64,000 nucleotides of DNA from CBDCEG01 sp965215775 (GTDB lineage Bacteria > Pseudomonadota > Gammaproteobacteria > Cardiobacteriales > Ostreibacteriaceae): positions 62,001 through 126,000 of the forward strand of contig CBDCEG010000027.1 in NCBI GenBank assembly GCA_965215775.1. Direction: 5' to 3'. The notes under the pieces are model-generated. The model made no database searches, was not told where the DNA came from, and worked only from the letters and a program-made list of their open reading frames with translations. Of the stretch, positions 9,203 through 18,914 are shown in pieces. Every line of letters begins with the position of its first letter. Positions within the stretch are counted from its first letter, which is position 1. The position numbers and the translations under genes were made by a program.

Positions 9203-9922
9203 ATATATTTAGATACAATTAATGAAGTTGTGGATTTTTCATTTGATGAGAAAATAGCACAGGTTTTTCCAGATATGTTGCATCGCTCAATTCCAGGTTA
9301 TGCTTTGTTACTTACAACTATGCAGACTGTTTTTTCTTATCATTTTAAAAACTTTAATAAAGAAAATATTACCGAGAAAAATATTCAAATTTATGATTTA
9401 GGCTGTTCTGTTGGTGGAGTTATTTTAGCTCTCTCAAAAGTTCTAAATCAAGCAAGTTTTATAGGAATTGATAATTCAAAACAAATGTTAGAACAGTGTG
9501 AAAAAGCAATGAATATTGCCAAAATAAATACTTTTAACTTACAAGAAGCAGATTTAAGTAAAGTCAAATTACAACCAACTGATGCTATTATAATTAATTA
9601 TACTTTGCAGTTTTTAGAAAAAAAAGAAAGACAAATATTATTAGATAAGTGTTATAAATCATTGAAACCTAATGGAATTTTATTTATTTCTGAAAAAACT
9701 AAAGAAACAAAAGAAATAATAAACTGGCATGAACAATTTAAATTAAATAATGGTTATTCAGAACTTGAAGTTGCACAAAAACGCACTGCAATTGAAAATG
9801 TTATGCAAATTGATGATGAGCAAACTATTTTACAAAGGTTTAAAAACTCTGGTTTTAAGGAAAATAATATAACCCAAGTTTTCCATAGCCTTTCTTTTAA
9901 AGCTTGGGTTTGTATAAAATAA
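9185..9922 (+). CDS. cmoA: Carboxy-S-adenosyl-L-methionine synthase CmoA
   Basis: The 245-residue product converts SAM and prephenate into carboxy-SAM, the donor CmoB uses to make 5-oxyacetyluridine at the wobble position of tRNAs. The family N-terminus FDEKIAQVFPDMLHRSIPGY is present, as is the class I methyltransferase loop YDLGCSVGGVILALS. AGG precedes the ATG by about seven bases. cmoB begins 12 bases after the stop, so the two are co-transcribed. The start region is duplicated upstream (7896-7916), indicating an insertion event, but the gene itself is intact. Confidence 0.95.
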   Translation: MFKKDKIYLDTINEVVDFSFDEKIAQVFPDMLHRSIPGYALLLTTMQTVFSYHFKNFNKENITEKNIQIYDLGCSVGGVILALSKVLNQASFIGIDNSKQMLEQCEKAMNIAKINTFNLQEADLSKVKLQPTDAIIINYTLQFLEKKERQILLDKCYKSLKPNGILFISEKTKETKEIINWHEQFKLNNGYSELEVAQKRTAIENVMQIDDEQTILQRFKNSGFKENNITQVFHSLSFKAWVCIK

Positions 9923-9934
9923 AACATAATATAA

Positions 9935-10894
9935 ATGATAACTATAAAATATATAAAACAATTTCTTAGCAAACATAATTTGGATACTATTTCAGATGAT
10001 GTTTTAAAAGCTTGCCAGCAAAAAATCAACCAAAAAGATGGAAATATAGAAAATTGGCAAAAAGCTCTTTTAGAATTACCTCAAGTTAATGATATTAAAA
10101 TAGAAAATAAAGATAATATTTTAACTTTTTTAGGCAATACAAAATTAAGTGATGCAGATTTAAAAAACTCATTACAAAAAATGCACCCTTGGCGAAAAGG
10201 TCCATTTCAATTTTTTGATATATTTTTAGATACTGAATGGAAGAGTAATTCTAAATGGCAAAGAATTAAAGATTTAAACATAAACTTTGAAAATAAAAAA
10301 GTCTTAGATATTGGCTGTGGAAATGGTTACTTTTTACATCAATTAGAAGAATCTGGGGCAAAATCTATTGTTGGGATTGACCCAATGTGGCTGTTTTTTT
10401 ATCAGTTTATGGTTTTTCAAAAATACTTAAAAAGTGAGAAAATATGTTTCTTACCTTTAAAGGTTGAAGACTTTCCAGAAAAAAAATGTTTTGATACAAT
10501 TTTATCAATGGGAGTTATTTATCACCGAAAATCACCATTAGAACATTTATTTAGCATAAAAGAAATGTTAAATGATAATGGAGAACTTATCTTAGAAACT
10601 ATTGTTTTAAATGATAAGTATAACAATTTATTAACTCCAAAAGATAGATATGCAGGAATGCGAAATGTTTGGATGCTTACCAGTGTATCTGTTTTAGAAA
10701 GCTGGCTTGAAAAAGTAGGCTTTGAAATAATTAAATCATCAAAAGTTCAAAAAACAACTTTTGATGAGCAAAGACAAACAGAATTTATGAGTTTTCATTC
10801 TTTAAACCAGTTCTTAGACAAAGACAACTTAGAAAAAACTATTGAAGGACACCCTGCCCCATATCGTGTAATTATTCACGCTAGAAAAAGATAA
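9935..10894 (+). CDS. cmoB: tRNA U34 carboxymethyltransferase CmoB
   Basis: A 319-residue protein matching CmoB. It has an N-terminal helical domain, the conserved HPWRKGPFQFFDIFLDTEW segment preceding the fold, and SAM-type motif I VLDIGCGNGYFLHQL. CmoB transfers the carboxymethyl group from carboxy-SAM to 5-hydroxyuridine-34 in tRNAs, widening wobble decoding. It pairs with cmoA directly upstream. tRNA-Leu(UAG), encoded convergently downstream, belongs to a class of tRNAs known to carry this modification. Length and motifs are normal. Confidence 0.95.
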   Translation: MITIKYIKQFLSKHNLDTISDDVLKACQQKINQKDGNIENWQKALLELPQVNDIKIENKDNILTFLGNTKLSDADLKNSLQKMHPWRKGPFQFFDIFLDTEWKSNSKWQRIKDLNINFENKKVLDIGCGNGYFLHQLEESGAKSIVGIDPMWLFFYQFMVFQKYLKSEKICFLPLKVEDFPEKKCFDTILSMGVIYHRKSPLEHLFSIKEMLNDNGELILETIVLNDKYNNLLTPKDRYAGMRNVWMLTSVSVLESWLEKVGFEIIKSSKVQKTTFDEQRQTEFMSFHSLNQFLDKDNLEKTIEGHPAPYRVIIHARKR

Positions 10895-10918
10895 GCTAGT
10901 TAAAAACATTATTTTAAG

Positions 10919-10953
10919 CAAAAAAAAACAAGGCTAACATAGTCAGCCTTGTT
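10919..10953 (-). terminator. Rho-independent terminator after tRNA-Leu
   Basis: Perfect 9-bp inverted repeat, AACAAGGCT at 10927-10935 and AGCCTTGTT at 10945-10953, with a nine-base loop. On the minus strand it is followed by a run of eight T, so it ends the tRNA transcript. It may also slow cmoB transcription from the other side. Confidence 0.85.
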
Positions 10954-10959
10954 AATATT

Positions 10960-11044
10960 TGGTACGAAAGGAGAGACTCGAACTCTCACGCCTCGCGGCA
11001 CTAGAACCTAAATCTAGCGTGTCTACCAATTCCACCACTCTCGC
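10960..11044 (-). tRNA. tRNA-Leu (anticodon UAG)
   Basis: The minus-strand sequence folds as a class II tRNA with encoded 3' CCA (TGG at 10960-10962). The acceptor stem is GCGAGAG with CTTTCGT (including G-U pairs), and the D arm is typical of leucine. The anticodon loop is TTTAGGT within stem CTAGA/TCTAG, giving anticodon TAG. The variable arm is long, and the T arm contains TTCGAGTC. Length is 85 nt. It is encoded alone, convergent with cmoB, and followed by a terminator hairpin. Confidence 0.95.
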
Positions 11045-11101
11045 ATTTTTCTAACAACAAAGGAAAAGTAACAACACATTTCCTAAAAAGATAAAGCCGA
11101 A

Positions 11102-11107
11102 ATTATA
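11102..11107 (-). promoter_or_regulatory. Possible -10 box for tRNA-Leu
   Basis: The minus strand reads TATAAT followed by TTTCGGC, a G+C-rich discriminator typical of stable RNA promoters, about 55 bases upstream of the mature tRNA 5' end. No good -35 hexamer is visible at the right distance, so this is tentative. Confidence 0.35.
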
Positions 11108-11242
11108 CCTATCTTTTTTATTATTTCTAGTATTTTTTTAAATAATTATAATATTAAAAACTAAGATAGTTTTGTCTTATAGAGAAGTTTAGAGTATTAT
11201 TTAGCTTACTATTTCTTATTCACACATTAATCAAAAGTAACT

Positions 11243-13480
11243 ATGGATGTAAGCTATATATTAGAAAATTTAAACAAACCTCAAAGACAAGCAGTAACTT
11301 CACCTATTGGTAAGCTTAGAGTTTTAGCTGGTGCTGGTTCTGGCAAAACAAAAGTTTTGGTGCATAGAATCGCTTGGATTTTGGCAAGTGAGCAAGCTTC
11401 AACTTATCAAGTTTTGGCGGTTACTTTTACAAATAAAGCGGCTGCAGAAATGAAAGGTAGAATTCAAAGTGTTTTAGGACAAGCGGAATCTACAAATGGT
11501 TTTTGGGTTGGAACTTTTCATGGAATTTGTCATAGAATTTTACGAATTCATTTTGAAAGAGTTGGGCTGATTAGAGACTTTCAAATTCTAGACCGAGCAG
11601 ATCAAACTCGTTTAATCAAAAGGATTATGAAAGATTTTAAAATTGATGAGTCGTTTATAAGTTCCAAATTAATTATAAATGAAATAAGTAATTACAAAGA
11701 AAATGGCAAACGGTTTACTGATGTTGTTACTGAAAATCCTGACCCAATTTTAGAGCAAGTTTTAACTGTTTATAAAGAATATGAAATAAGGTGTAAAAAT
11801 GCTAGTTTAGTTGATTTTGCAGAACTTTTATTACTAACTGTTGAATTGCTTGATGCAGATAAAACAATAAAAAAACATTATCAAAATAGGTTCAAACATA
11901 TTTTGGTTGATGAGTTTCAAGATACAAATAAGATACAATACAAATTAATTCAATTACTTACAAACAATGAAACTGATTTGTTTGTAGTTGGTGATGATGA
12001 CCAATCAATTTATGGATTTCGTGGGGCAAAGGTTGAGCATATTTTAGATATGCAAAATCAATATAAAGGCTTAGAAACTATAAAGTTAGAACAAAACTAC
12101 CGTTCAACTGCAAATATTCTAAATGCAGCGAATGCAATAATTTCAAAAAATCATAACCGCTTAGGAAAAGAGCTTTGGACAGAATCTGGGGATGGCGATT
12201 TGATTGATATTTATAAGGCTATGAATGAAGAGGAGGAGGCTTATTTTGTTTGTAATAAAATTAAATCTAGTTATAACCAAGGAATAAATTATTCTGAAAA
12301 TGCAATTTTATATCGTAGTAATGCACAATCTAGAATTTTAGAAAAAAAATTAGACAACCTTAAGACACCCTATAGAGTCTATGGTGGGTTTAGATTTTAT
12401 GATAGAGCAGAAGTAAAAGATGCTATTGCTTATTTAAGAGTTGCCCAAAATTCTGATGATGATATTGCTTTTGATAGAATAGTTAATTTCCCAACGCGTG
12501 GAATTGGTTTAAAAACTCTAACTGCTATCAGAGAATATACCCAAATTAACCAAGTATCTATGCTTGAGGCTAGCCAAGAATTAGTTAAAAATGGTTCTTT
12601 GCCAAATCGTGCAAATATTTGTTTAAGTGATTTTCTTGATTTAATTATAAAGTTAAAAAATTATGGAGAACAAAACAGCTTAAAAAAATACTTAGAGTTG
12701 ATTATTAATACTACTAAATTATTTGAGTTCTATGAAAAAAAAGATGAAAGCAAAGGTAAAGAAAATAACCAATCAAATAACTTATTAGAACTAATTAGCG
12801 CTGGACAAGATTTTGAAAAATATAATAAAGGTAATAGTGTAGAGAACTTTGAAAAAGGTGATGAAAGTATAGTTGCTTCATTTTTGGCACAAGCATCGCT
12901 TGATGCAGGCGATACACAGGCAGATAAAAATGCTGATAGTGTTCAGCTTATGACTTTGCACTCAGCAAAAGGCTTAGAATTTGATAATGTATTTTTGGTT
13001 GGTGTCGAAGAAGGATTATTTCCACACTCAGAATCTGCACTTAATCCAAATCAGTTAGAAGAAGAAAGGCGTTTGGCGTATGTTGGCATTACACGCGCAC
13101 AGAAAAAATTATTTGTTTGTTATACAGAACAAAGAATGCTTTATGGAAAAACAATATTTCCAGAACCATCAAGGTTTATTGAAGAACTTCCAGAAGAGTT
13201 GGTGAATCATATTCGTCCAAAAACTAATACTAGTTTAAATACTGGCTTTGCATTTAAACAAAAAAATACATTTAATAACTTTGCAAAACCTAAAAATAAA
13301 ATAATTGATAACGACAAAGCGGTAAAAATAGGACAAAGAGTTTTCCACCCTAAATTTAAAGAAGGTGTTGTTACCGATATTGAGGGTGATGGTGATCATC
13401 TTCGCGCACAAATTAATTTTGCTGATTTTGGTAGCAAATGGTTGATTTTAGCTTTTGCAAAAATTGATATTTTAGATTAA
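11243..13480 (+). CDS. uvrD: DNA helicase II UvrD
   Basis: A 745-residue superfamily 1A helicase opening MDVSYILENLNKPQRQA, very close to the gammaproteobacterial UvrD start. Walker A is AGAGSGKTKVL, Walker B VDEFQDTN, motif III QSIYGFRGA, motif IV EQNYRST and motif VI RLAYVGITRAQ. UvrD unwinds DNA 3' to 5' in mismatch and nucleotide-excision repair and strips RecA filaments and RNA polymerase. The C-terminal about 65 residues form a Tudor-like domain (VKIGQRVFHPKFKEGVV). It is monocistronic and converges on argD. Confidence 0.96.
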   Translation: MDVSYILENLNKPQRQAVTSPIGKLRVLAGAGSGKTKVLVHRIAWILASEQASTYQVLAVTFTNKAAAEMKGRIQSVLGQAESTNGFWVGTFHGICHRILRIHFERVGLIRDFQILDRADQTRLIKRIMKDFKIDESFISSKLIINEISNYKENGKRFTDVVTENPDPILEQVLTVYKEYEIRCKNASLVDFAELLLLTVELLDADKTIKKHYQNRFKHILVDEFQDTNKIQYKLIQLLTNNETDLFVVGDDDQSIYGFRGAKVEHILDMQNQYKGLETIKLEQNYRSTANILNAANAIISKNHNRLGKELWTESGDGDLIDIYKAMNEEEEAYFVCNKIKSSYNQGINYSENAILYRSNAQSRILEKKLDNLKTPYRVYGGFRFYDRAEVKDAIAYLRVAQNSDDDIAFDRIVNFPTRGIGLKTLTAIREYTQINQVSMLEASQELVKNGSLPNRANICLSDFLDLIIKLKNYGEQNSLKKYLELIINTTKLFEFYEKKDESKGKENNQSNNLLELISAGQDFEKYNKGNSVENFEKGDESIVASFLAQASLDAGDTQADKNADSVQLMTLHSAKGLEFDNVFLVGVEEGLFPHSESALNPNQLEEERRLAYVGITRAQKKLFVCYTEQRMLYGKTIFPEPSRFIEELPEELVNHIRPKTNTSLNTGFAFKQKNTFNNFAKPKNKIIDNDKAVKIGQRVFHPKFKEGVVTDIEGDGDHLRAQINFADFGSKWLILAFAKIDILD

Positions 13481-13584
13481 GAAAAAATTCAAAAGTAAAT
13501 TGTTAAAGCTAGGTGTTTTAGTCTAACTTTAATATTTTCTTTAATACTAGGTTTGATTTTATCTTTATTATTTGCTCTATTACT

Positions 13585-14748
13585 TTATGTTTTAGCAATA
13601 AGTTTCAAACATTTTATTAATTCATCTATATGTTTTTTCTCAATAATAAGAGGTGGAACAAACCTAAGTGAATTACCACCAGCTTTAACTACTAGAATAT
13701 TATATTTATCTCTAAGCTCTATTAATATTTTAGTATTTTCTGGGGTTACTTTTATACCTAACATTAGCCCTAACCCAGTAACTTCACCATAAGTTTGTGG
13801 GTATTCCAAGCTAAGTTTTTCTAATTGCTCACGAAAATAATTACCAATGCTTAATACATTTTTCAAAAAGTTTTCTTTAGAAATAATATCCAAAACAGTA
13901 TTTCCAACCGCTGTAGCAAGAGCATTTCCACCATAAGTTGAACCATGAGTTCCTACAACCATACAATCTGAAAACTGTTTTTTAGAGATACAAGCACCTA
14001 ATGGAAATCCAGCTCCAATTCCTTTTGCACTAGATAAAATATCAGGAGTTACACCCAAAGCTTGATAAGCATATAAATAGCCTGTCCGCCCCACTCCGCA
14101 TTGGACTTCATCAAACATTAGAACAATATCATTTTCATCGCATAATTTTCTAACTTGTTTTAAATATTCAATATCTGCAACTTTAATTCCACCTTCTCCT
14201 TGAATTGGTTCTAAGATAATTCCAGCAGTTTTATTAGAAATCATAGCTTTTAAAGACTCTATATTACCAAATTCAACTTGGTCATAACCTTGGTCTCCAT
14301 TTACAAAACCTTTGATATAGTCTTTATTTCCACTTGCACAAACCGTTGCTATTGTTCGTCCGTGAAATGAATTAGTCATTCCTATAATTCTAGTTTTAGA
14401 ACTTCCTTTATCAAAATGGTAACGACGGATAATTTTAAGACCGCATTCATTAGCTTCTGCCCCTGAATTTGTGAAAAATACAGTATCTGCAAAAGTAAGT
14501 TTAGTTATTTTATCCGCTAATATTTCTGCTGGTTCAATTCTAAACATATTTGATAAATGCCATAGTTTTTCAGACTGAGCTTGAAGAGTATTTACAACAT
14601 CTTTATGACAATGACCTAATGAATTAACTGCAATTCCTGCTGTAAAATCAAGGTGTTTGGTATTTGGGGAACTATATAAATAAACACCTTTTCCATGCGT
14701 AAATAATACTTTGGGCGGTGCATAAACTGGCATAATTGATTCTCTCAT
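13585..14748 (-). CDS. argD: Acetylornithine / succinyldiaminopimelate aminotransferase
   Basis: A class III PLP-dependent aminotransferase of about 387 residues. Landmarks are the substrate/PLP loop NSGAEANE, the conserved MFDEVQCGVGRTG and the PLP-binding lysine in SSAKGIGAGFPLGA. ArgD interconverts N-acetylglutamate semialdehyde and N-acetylornithine in arginine synthesis, and often the succinyl-DAP step of lysine synthesis. I place the start at 14748 because GGAGAG lies seven bases upstream of that ATG. The in-frame ATG at 14760 is itself part of that ribosome binding site. The gene is convergent with uvrD and divergent from icd. No other arginine gene is in the window. Confidence 0.9.
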   Translation of the reverse strand: MRESIMPVYAPPKVLFTHGKGVYLYSSPNTKHLDFTAGIAVNSLGHCHKDVVNTLQAQSEKLWHLSNMFRIEPAEILADKITKLTFADTVFFTNSGAEANECGLKIIRRYHFDKGSSKTRIIGMTNSFHGRTIATVCASGNKDYIKGFVNGDQGYDQVEFGNIESLKAMISNKTAGIILEPIQGEGGIKVADIEYLKQVRKLCDENDIVLMFDEVQCGVGRTGYLYAYQALGVTPDILSSAKGIGAGFPLGACISKKQFSDCMVVGTHGSTYGGNALATAVGNTVLDIISKENFLKNVLSIGNYFREQLEKLSLEYPQTYGEVTGLGLMLGIKVTPENTKILIELRDKYNILVVKAGGNSLRFVPPLIIEKKHIDELIKCLKLIAKT

Positions 14749-14891
14749 CTTACTCTCCATTGTGTTTGGTAGTTAATTATTTTACAAAAGATTATAACTG
14801 ATTTTCAAAAAACATATAAAAATAATTATTATATGAGATATAATAAAACATTACATTTAAACTAATTACAAACATTTAAAAGAGGAGAATT

Positions 14892-16109
14892 ATGGCGAAA
14901 ATTAAAGTTAAAAATCCAATAGTAGAACTAGATGGCGATGAAATGACAAGAATTATTTGGAAATTCATAAAACAAAAATTAATTCTTCCATACTTAGATA
15001 TAGACTTAAAATATTATGATTTGGGAATGAAAAGCCGAGATGATAGTGATGATCAAATCACAATTGACTCTGCCAAAGCTATTCAAAAATATGGTGTTGG
15101 TGTCAAATGTGCCACAATTACACCTGATGAGGATAGAGTTAAAGAATTTGATTTGAAAGAAATGTGGCGTTCACCAAATGGAACAATTAGAAATATTCTT
15201 GGTGGAACTGTTTTCCGTCAGCCTATTATTTGTAATAATATTCCTAGATATGTTCCAGGTTGGACTAAACCTATAGTTATTGGAAGACATGCTTTTGGTG
15301 ATCAATATCGTGCAACTGATATGCTTATTCCCGAAGCTGGAAAGTTAAAAATGTGTTTTGAACCAGCTAATGGTGGAGATAAAGTTGAATGGGATATTTT
15401 TGACTTTAAAGAAGCTGGAATTGCAATGGGAATGTATAATGTTGATGAATCTATTCGTGGATTTGCAAGATCTTGTTTTAATTATGGTTTAAACCTTGGC
15501 TGGCCTGTTTATTTATCTACAAAAAATACTATCCTTAAAAAATATGATGGAAGATTTAAAGACCTTTTCCAAGAAATATTTGATGAAGAATTTAAAGCTA
15601 AGTTTGAAGATGCAAATATAACTTACGAGCATAGATTAATAGATGATATGGTTGCTTGTGCAATGAAGTGGAGTGGAGAATTTGTTTGGGCTTGTAAAAA
15701 TTATGACGGTGATGTTCAATCTGATACTGTTGCTCAAGGCTTTGGCTCACTTGGTATGATGACTTCAGTTTTAATGACTCCAGATGGAAAAACTATAGAA
15801 GCAGAAGCCGCGCACGGAACAGTTACTAGACATTATAGAGCGCACCAACGAGGAGAAAAAACTTCAACAAATCCAATTGCATCAATATTTGCTTGGACTC
15901 AAGGACTTAAATACCGTGGACAATTTGATAATACTCCAGATGTTGTTAAATTTGCAGAAACATTGGAAAAAGTTTGTGTGCAAACTGTTGAAGCAGGTCA
16001 AATGACTAAAGATTTAGCTTTGCTTGTTGGTAAAGAACAAAAATACTTAACAACAGAAGAGTTTTTGGAAGCTTTAGATACTAATCTTAACAAAGCTATG
16101 GCTGTTTAA
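14892..16109 (+). CDS. icd: Isocitrate dehydrogenase, NADP-dependent
   Basis: The 405-residue product matches the NADP-dependent isocitrate dehydrogenase subfamily shared with eukaryotic IDH1/IDH2 and many alphaproteobacteria, rather than the E. coli Icd type. Key segments are VELDGDEMTRIIW at the N-terminus, the substrate serine loop MWRSPNGTIRNILGG and the C-terminal AAHGTVTRHYR. It oxidatively decarboxylates isocitrate to 2-oxoglutarate with NADPH release. A strong GAGGAG lies before the ATG, and a terminator follows at 16143. It is divergent from argD, sharing a 143-base promoter region. Confidence 0.95.
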   Translation: MAKIKVKNPIVELDGDEMTRIIWKFIKQKLILPYLDIDLKYYDLGMKSRDDSDDQITIDSAKAIQKYGVGVKCATITPDEDRVKEFDLKEMWRSPNGTIRNILGGTVFRQPIICNNIPRYVPGWTKPIVIGRHAFGDQYRATDMLIPEAGKLKMCFEPANGGDKVEWDIFDFKEAGIAMGMYNVDESIRGFARSCFNYGLNLGWPVYLSTKNTILKKYDGRFKDLFQEIFDEEFKAKFEDANITYEHRLIDDMVACAMKWSGEFVWACKNYDGDVQSDTVAQGFGSLGMMTSVLMTPDGKTIEAEAAHGTVTRHYRAHQRGEKTSTNPIASIFAWTQGLKYRGQFDNTPDVVKFAETLEKVCVQTVEAGQMTKDLALLVGKEQKYLTTEEFLEALDTNLNKAMAV

Positions 16110-16142
16110 ACCTAACTTTAGCTTTTTCAAATATTCAAAACC

Positions 16143-16179
16143 AAAACTCCCTTATGATTTATTTATAAGGGCGTTTTTG
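16143..16179 (+). terminator. Rho-independent terminator after icd
   Basis: The arms AAAACTCCCTTAT and ATAAGGGCGTTTT pair with one mismatch around an AT-rich loop and run into a T tract, 33 bases after the icd stop. Confidence 0.85.
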
Positions 16180-16392
16180 TTAGTAATTATTATTGGTTTA
16201 ATTTAAATGATTTTTCTAAAGCTTTAAAATTAAACTTTCATTGACTTAGATTATTTTCTATATTTTTTGTTCTAAATACATTATTATAAGTAATGAATTA
16301 TATTCAAACTAGGCTCCATAAATTAGTTTTGAATTAATTTATAAATAAAGAATAACTTATTAATAATAAATGAAATAAAAAGGATAATAAAT

Positions 16393-17157
16393 ATGAAAAA
16401 AATAATTTTAATCAGTGCAATACTACTTGCTAGCTGTACAAATACAGGAACAACTCAACATAGTGTTCAAAATACTCACAATAAAGACAAATCCCACTGG
16501 GATTACCAAGGGGAAAATGGTCCATTAAACTGGGCAAAAATAACACCAGAATATAATGCTTGCTCTGGGAAAAACCAATCCCCTATTAATTTAACAGGTT
16601 TTATAGAATCTAAACTTAAGCCTATAAAATTCCACTATAAAAAAGGTGGGAATAGTATAATAAATAACGGGCATACAATTCAAGTTAATTATAATAAAGG
16701 AAGTTATATCAATGTTGATGGTATAAAGTTTAACCTTGCTCAATTTCATTTTCATGCACCAAGTGAAAATAATATTAATGGAAAATCTTACCCACTAGAA
16801 GCACATTTAGTTCATATTGATAAAAATGGAAATCTTGCTGTCGTTGCTGTTATGTTTAAAGAAGGTAGGGAAAATAAAGCATTAGCAAAAGCTTGGAGTA
16901 AAATGCCTCAACATGCAGGAGATAAACATTCTTTTGAATATTTTGTGAATGTTAATAAGATTTTACCCAGAAATCATGCTTACTATCGCTTTAATGGATC
17001 ATTGACGACACCTCCTTGCACTGAAGGAGTTCGTTGGTTAGTTATGAAAAACCCAATTACAGCATCTAAAGCACAAATTAAAGAGTTTGAGCATATATTA
17101 CACCACCCAAACAATAGACCTTTACAGCCTGTTAACGCTAGAGTAATTATGAAATAG
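16393..17157 (+). CDS. Alpha-type carbonic anhydrase, predicted periplasmic lipoprotein
   Basis: A 254-residue protein with a short signal peptide ending in lipobox LLASC (Cys15), so it is probably anchored to a membrane facing the periplasm. The mature part is an alpha-class carbonic anhydrase: SHWDYQGENGPLNW near the start, zinc ligands His119, His121 (QFHFHAPSE) and His138 (EAHLVH) with Glu136, and the closing substrate loop GSLTTPPCTEGVRW. It interconverts CO2 and bicarbonate. Gene order shows no partner; a 280-base AT-rich leader precedes it and a terminator follows. A role in carbon fixation or pH adaptation would be a guess. Confidence 0.92.
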   Translation: MKKIILISAILLASCTNTGTTQHSVQNTHNKDKSHWDYQGENGPLNWAKITPEYNACSGKNQSPINLTGFIESKLKPIKFHYKKGGNSIINNGHTIQVNYNKGSYINVDGIKFNLAQFHFHAPSENNINGKSYPLEAHLVHIDKNGNLAVVAVMFKEGRENKALAKAWSKMPQHAGDKHSFEYFVNVNKILPRNHAYYRFNGSLTTPPCTEGVRWLVMKNPITASKAQIKEFEHILHHPNNRPLQPVNARVIMK

Positions 17158-17185
17158 ACCGTTATAATTAACTTTTTTCAATTAA

Positions 17186-17210
17186 AAAGCCTACTTTTTT
17201 GTAGGCTTTA
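17186..17210 (+). terminator. Terminator hairpin after the carbonic anhydrase gene
   Basis: Perfect stem AAAGCCTAC / GTAGGCTTT with a T6 loop, lying between convergent genes (carbonic anhydrase and the VOC protein). Flanking A and T runs let it work in both directions. Confidence 0.8.
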
Positions 17211-17277
17211 TATTTCATACTTCTTATTCTGCATTTTTCTTTTAACTCTTGATGGTGTCTTTATTATAAAAATCAAC

Positions 17278-17688
17278 CTAAATATAATTACTAACTTCTA
17301 TTAAATTACCATCTATATCTCTAAAATAAAAAGAAACTATTTCTCCAACTGCTCCAGTTCTAGTAACGGATTCTTCAATAATTTCTATCCCTTTAGATTT
17401 CACATATTTGATTGCTTGTTTTAGTGGTATTTCAGTTATAAAGCATAAATCAGCTGAGCCAACAGTTGCTTTTTTTGCATTTGGCAGAAATTCTGCTCCA
17501 ACTTTATGTAAATTTATTTTTTGATTTCCAAATAATAATGCTTTTCTACCAGAAAAATTAACAACTTCCATTCCTAAAATGTCTTTATAAAATTCACAGG
17601 TATTATTAATGTTTGAAACAGTTAAAACCAAGTGGTCAAGTGATTTTATTTTGAGTTTAGTTAAGTCTTTTATTAAGTCTTTATTCAA
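17278..17688 (-). CDS. VOC-superfamily (glyoxalase/dioxygenase-like) protein
   Basis: A 136-residue protein starting after a short leader with DHLVLTVSNINNTCEFYKDI, the first beta-alpha-beta module of the vicinal oxygen chelate fold. It ends with the paired module FYFRDIDGNLIEVSNY, whose Glu is a usual metal ligand. Candidate metal residues are His20, His56 and Glu131. Such proteins may be lactoylglutathione lyases, ring-cleaving dioxygenases or antibiotic-binding proteins, and the sequence does not decide among them. It starts eight bases after the ispG stop, so it probably shares the ispG transcript. Confidence 0.75.
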   Translation of the reverse strand: MNKDLIKDLTKLKIKSLDHLVLTVSNINNTCEFYKDILGMEVVNFSGRKALLFGNQKINLHKVGAEFLPNAKKATVGSADLCFITEIPLKQAIKYVKSKGIEIIEESVTRTGAVGEIVSFYFRDIDGNLIEVSNYI

Positions 17689-17696
17689 ATTATCCT

Positions 17697-18914
17697 CTAC
17701 TTTGCAAGATAATTAACTTCAACATAGTCCTTTATTATTTGAATAAAATCTTCATAAATAAAGTCTCCTTTTAGTGTTTTTATATGTTCGCCATCAACAT
17801 AAACTGGGGCAACTGGGCGTTCACCATCACCAGGTAAACTAATTCCAATATTAGCAGCTTTGGATTCTCCTGGTCCATTAACCACGCAACCCATAACTGC
17901 TACAGTCATATTACAGCTTTTTGGGTGTGTTTGTTTCCAAGTTTGCATTTGTTTATTTAAAAACCCTTTTATATCTTTTGTTAAATGTAAGAAATAATCA
18001 CTAGAAGTTCTCCCACATCCAGGGCAGGAAACAACTTCAGGACTAAAATTTCTTAACTGCATTGATTGTAGTATTTCTTGGGTAACTAATACTTCTTTAG
18101 TTCTACTTGAATTTGGCTCAGGTGTAATTGAAACTCTTATTGTATTTCCAATTTGCTCTTGTAACAAAATTGACAAAGCTGCAGTTGATGCAACAACTCC
18201 TTTAGTTCCCATTCCTGCTTCAGTTAGACCTAAATGCAATGGATAATTACAAAGTTTATTAAGCGAGCGATAAACAGATATTAAATCTTGAACTTTTGAC
18301 ATTTTCACAGAAAGTATAATTTTATTGGCTGGCAAACCTACTTTTTCTGCTAATTCAGCACTCTCTAAAACTGATTTTATAAGTGTTTTATAAATAAGTT
18401 CTTTATTACTTAATGGATTTTCTTTATTACTATTTTCATCCATAAGTTTGGCTAAAATTTGCTGATCAATGCTTCCCCAATTTGCACCAATTCGAATTGG
18501 TTTGTTGTATTTTATTGCTTGCTCAATTATTTTGGTAAAGTTTAAATCTTTCTTTGATTTAGAACCGACATTACCTGGGTTTATTCTATACTTATCAAGT
18601 ATTTTTGCACAGCTTGGGCTTTCTTCTAATAGCTTATGACCATTATAATGAAAATCTCCAATCAGAGGCACATTTAAACCCATTTTCTCAAGGTGTTGTT
18701 TGATTTTGATAACGGACTCAGCCGCTTCTTTGTTATTTATTGTTATTCTAACTAACTCTGAACCAGCTTTGTGTAGTTCCGCTATTTGAATTGCAGTTTT
18801 TAAATAATCCGCTGTATTTGTATTTGTCATTGATTGCACAATTATAGGGTTTTCACCGCCAACCAAGACTCCACCAACATTAACTGTTAGTTTTTTATTA
18901 ATTAATTTATTCAT
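17697..18914 (-). CDS. ispG: 4-hydroxy-3-methylbut-2-enyl diphosphate synthase (flavodoxin type)
   Basis: The 405-residue product is IspG/GcpE, the penultimate enzyme of the MEP isoprenoid pathway, which reduces the cyclic diphosphate to HMBPP with a [4Fe-4S] cluster. The TIM-barrel domain opens with PIIVQSMTNTNTAD. The cluster cysteines lie in SCPGCGRTSSDYF and in MGCVVNGPGES. The protein is slightly longer than the E. coli enzyme because of inserts around residues 180 and 300, as in several proteobacterial groups. It ends immediately before the TAXI protein stop (one base apart) and precedes the VOC gene: a three-gene minus-strand unit. Confidence 0.95.
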   Translation of the reverse strand: MNKLINKKLTVNVGGVLVGGENPIIVQSMTNTNTADYLKTAIQIAELHKAGSELVRITINNKEAAESVIKIKQHLEKMGLNVPLIGDFHYNGHKLLEESPSCAKILDKYRINPGNVGSKSKKDLNFTKIIEQAIKYNKPIRIGANWGSIDQQILAKLMDENSNKENPLSNKELIYKTLIKSVLESAELAEKVGLPANKIILSVKMSKVQDLISVYRSLNKLCNYPLHLGLTEAGMGTKGVVASTAALSILLQEQIGNTIRVSITPEPNSSRTKEVLVTQEILQSMQLRNFSPEVVSCPGCGRTSSDYFLHLTKDIKGFLNKQMQTWKQTHPKSCNMTVAVMGCVVNGPGESKAANIGISLPGDGERPVAPVYVDGEHIKTLKGDFIYEDFIQIIKDYVEVNYLAK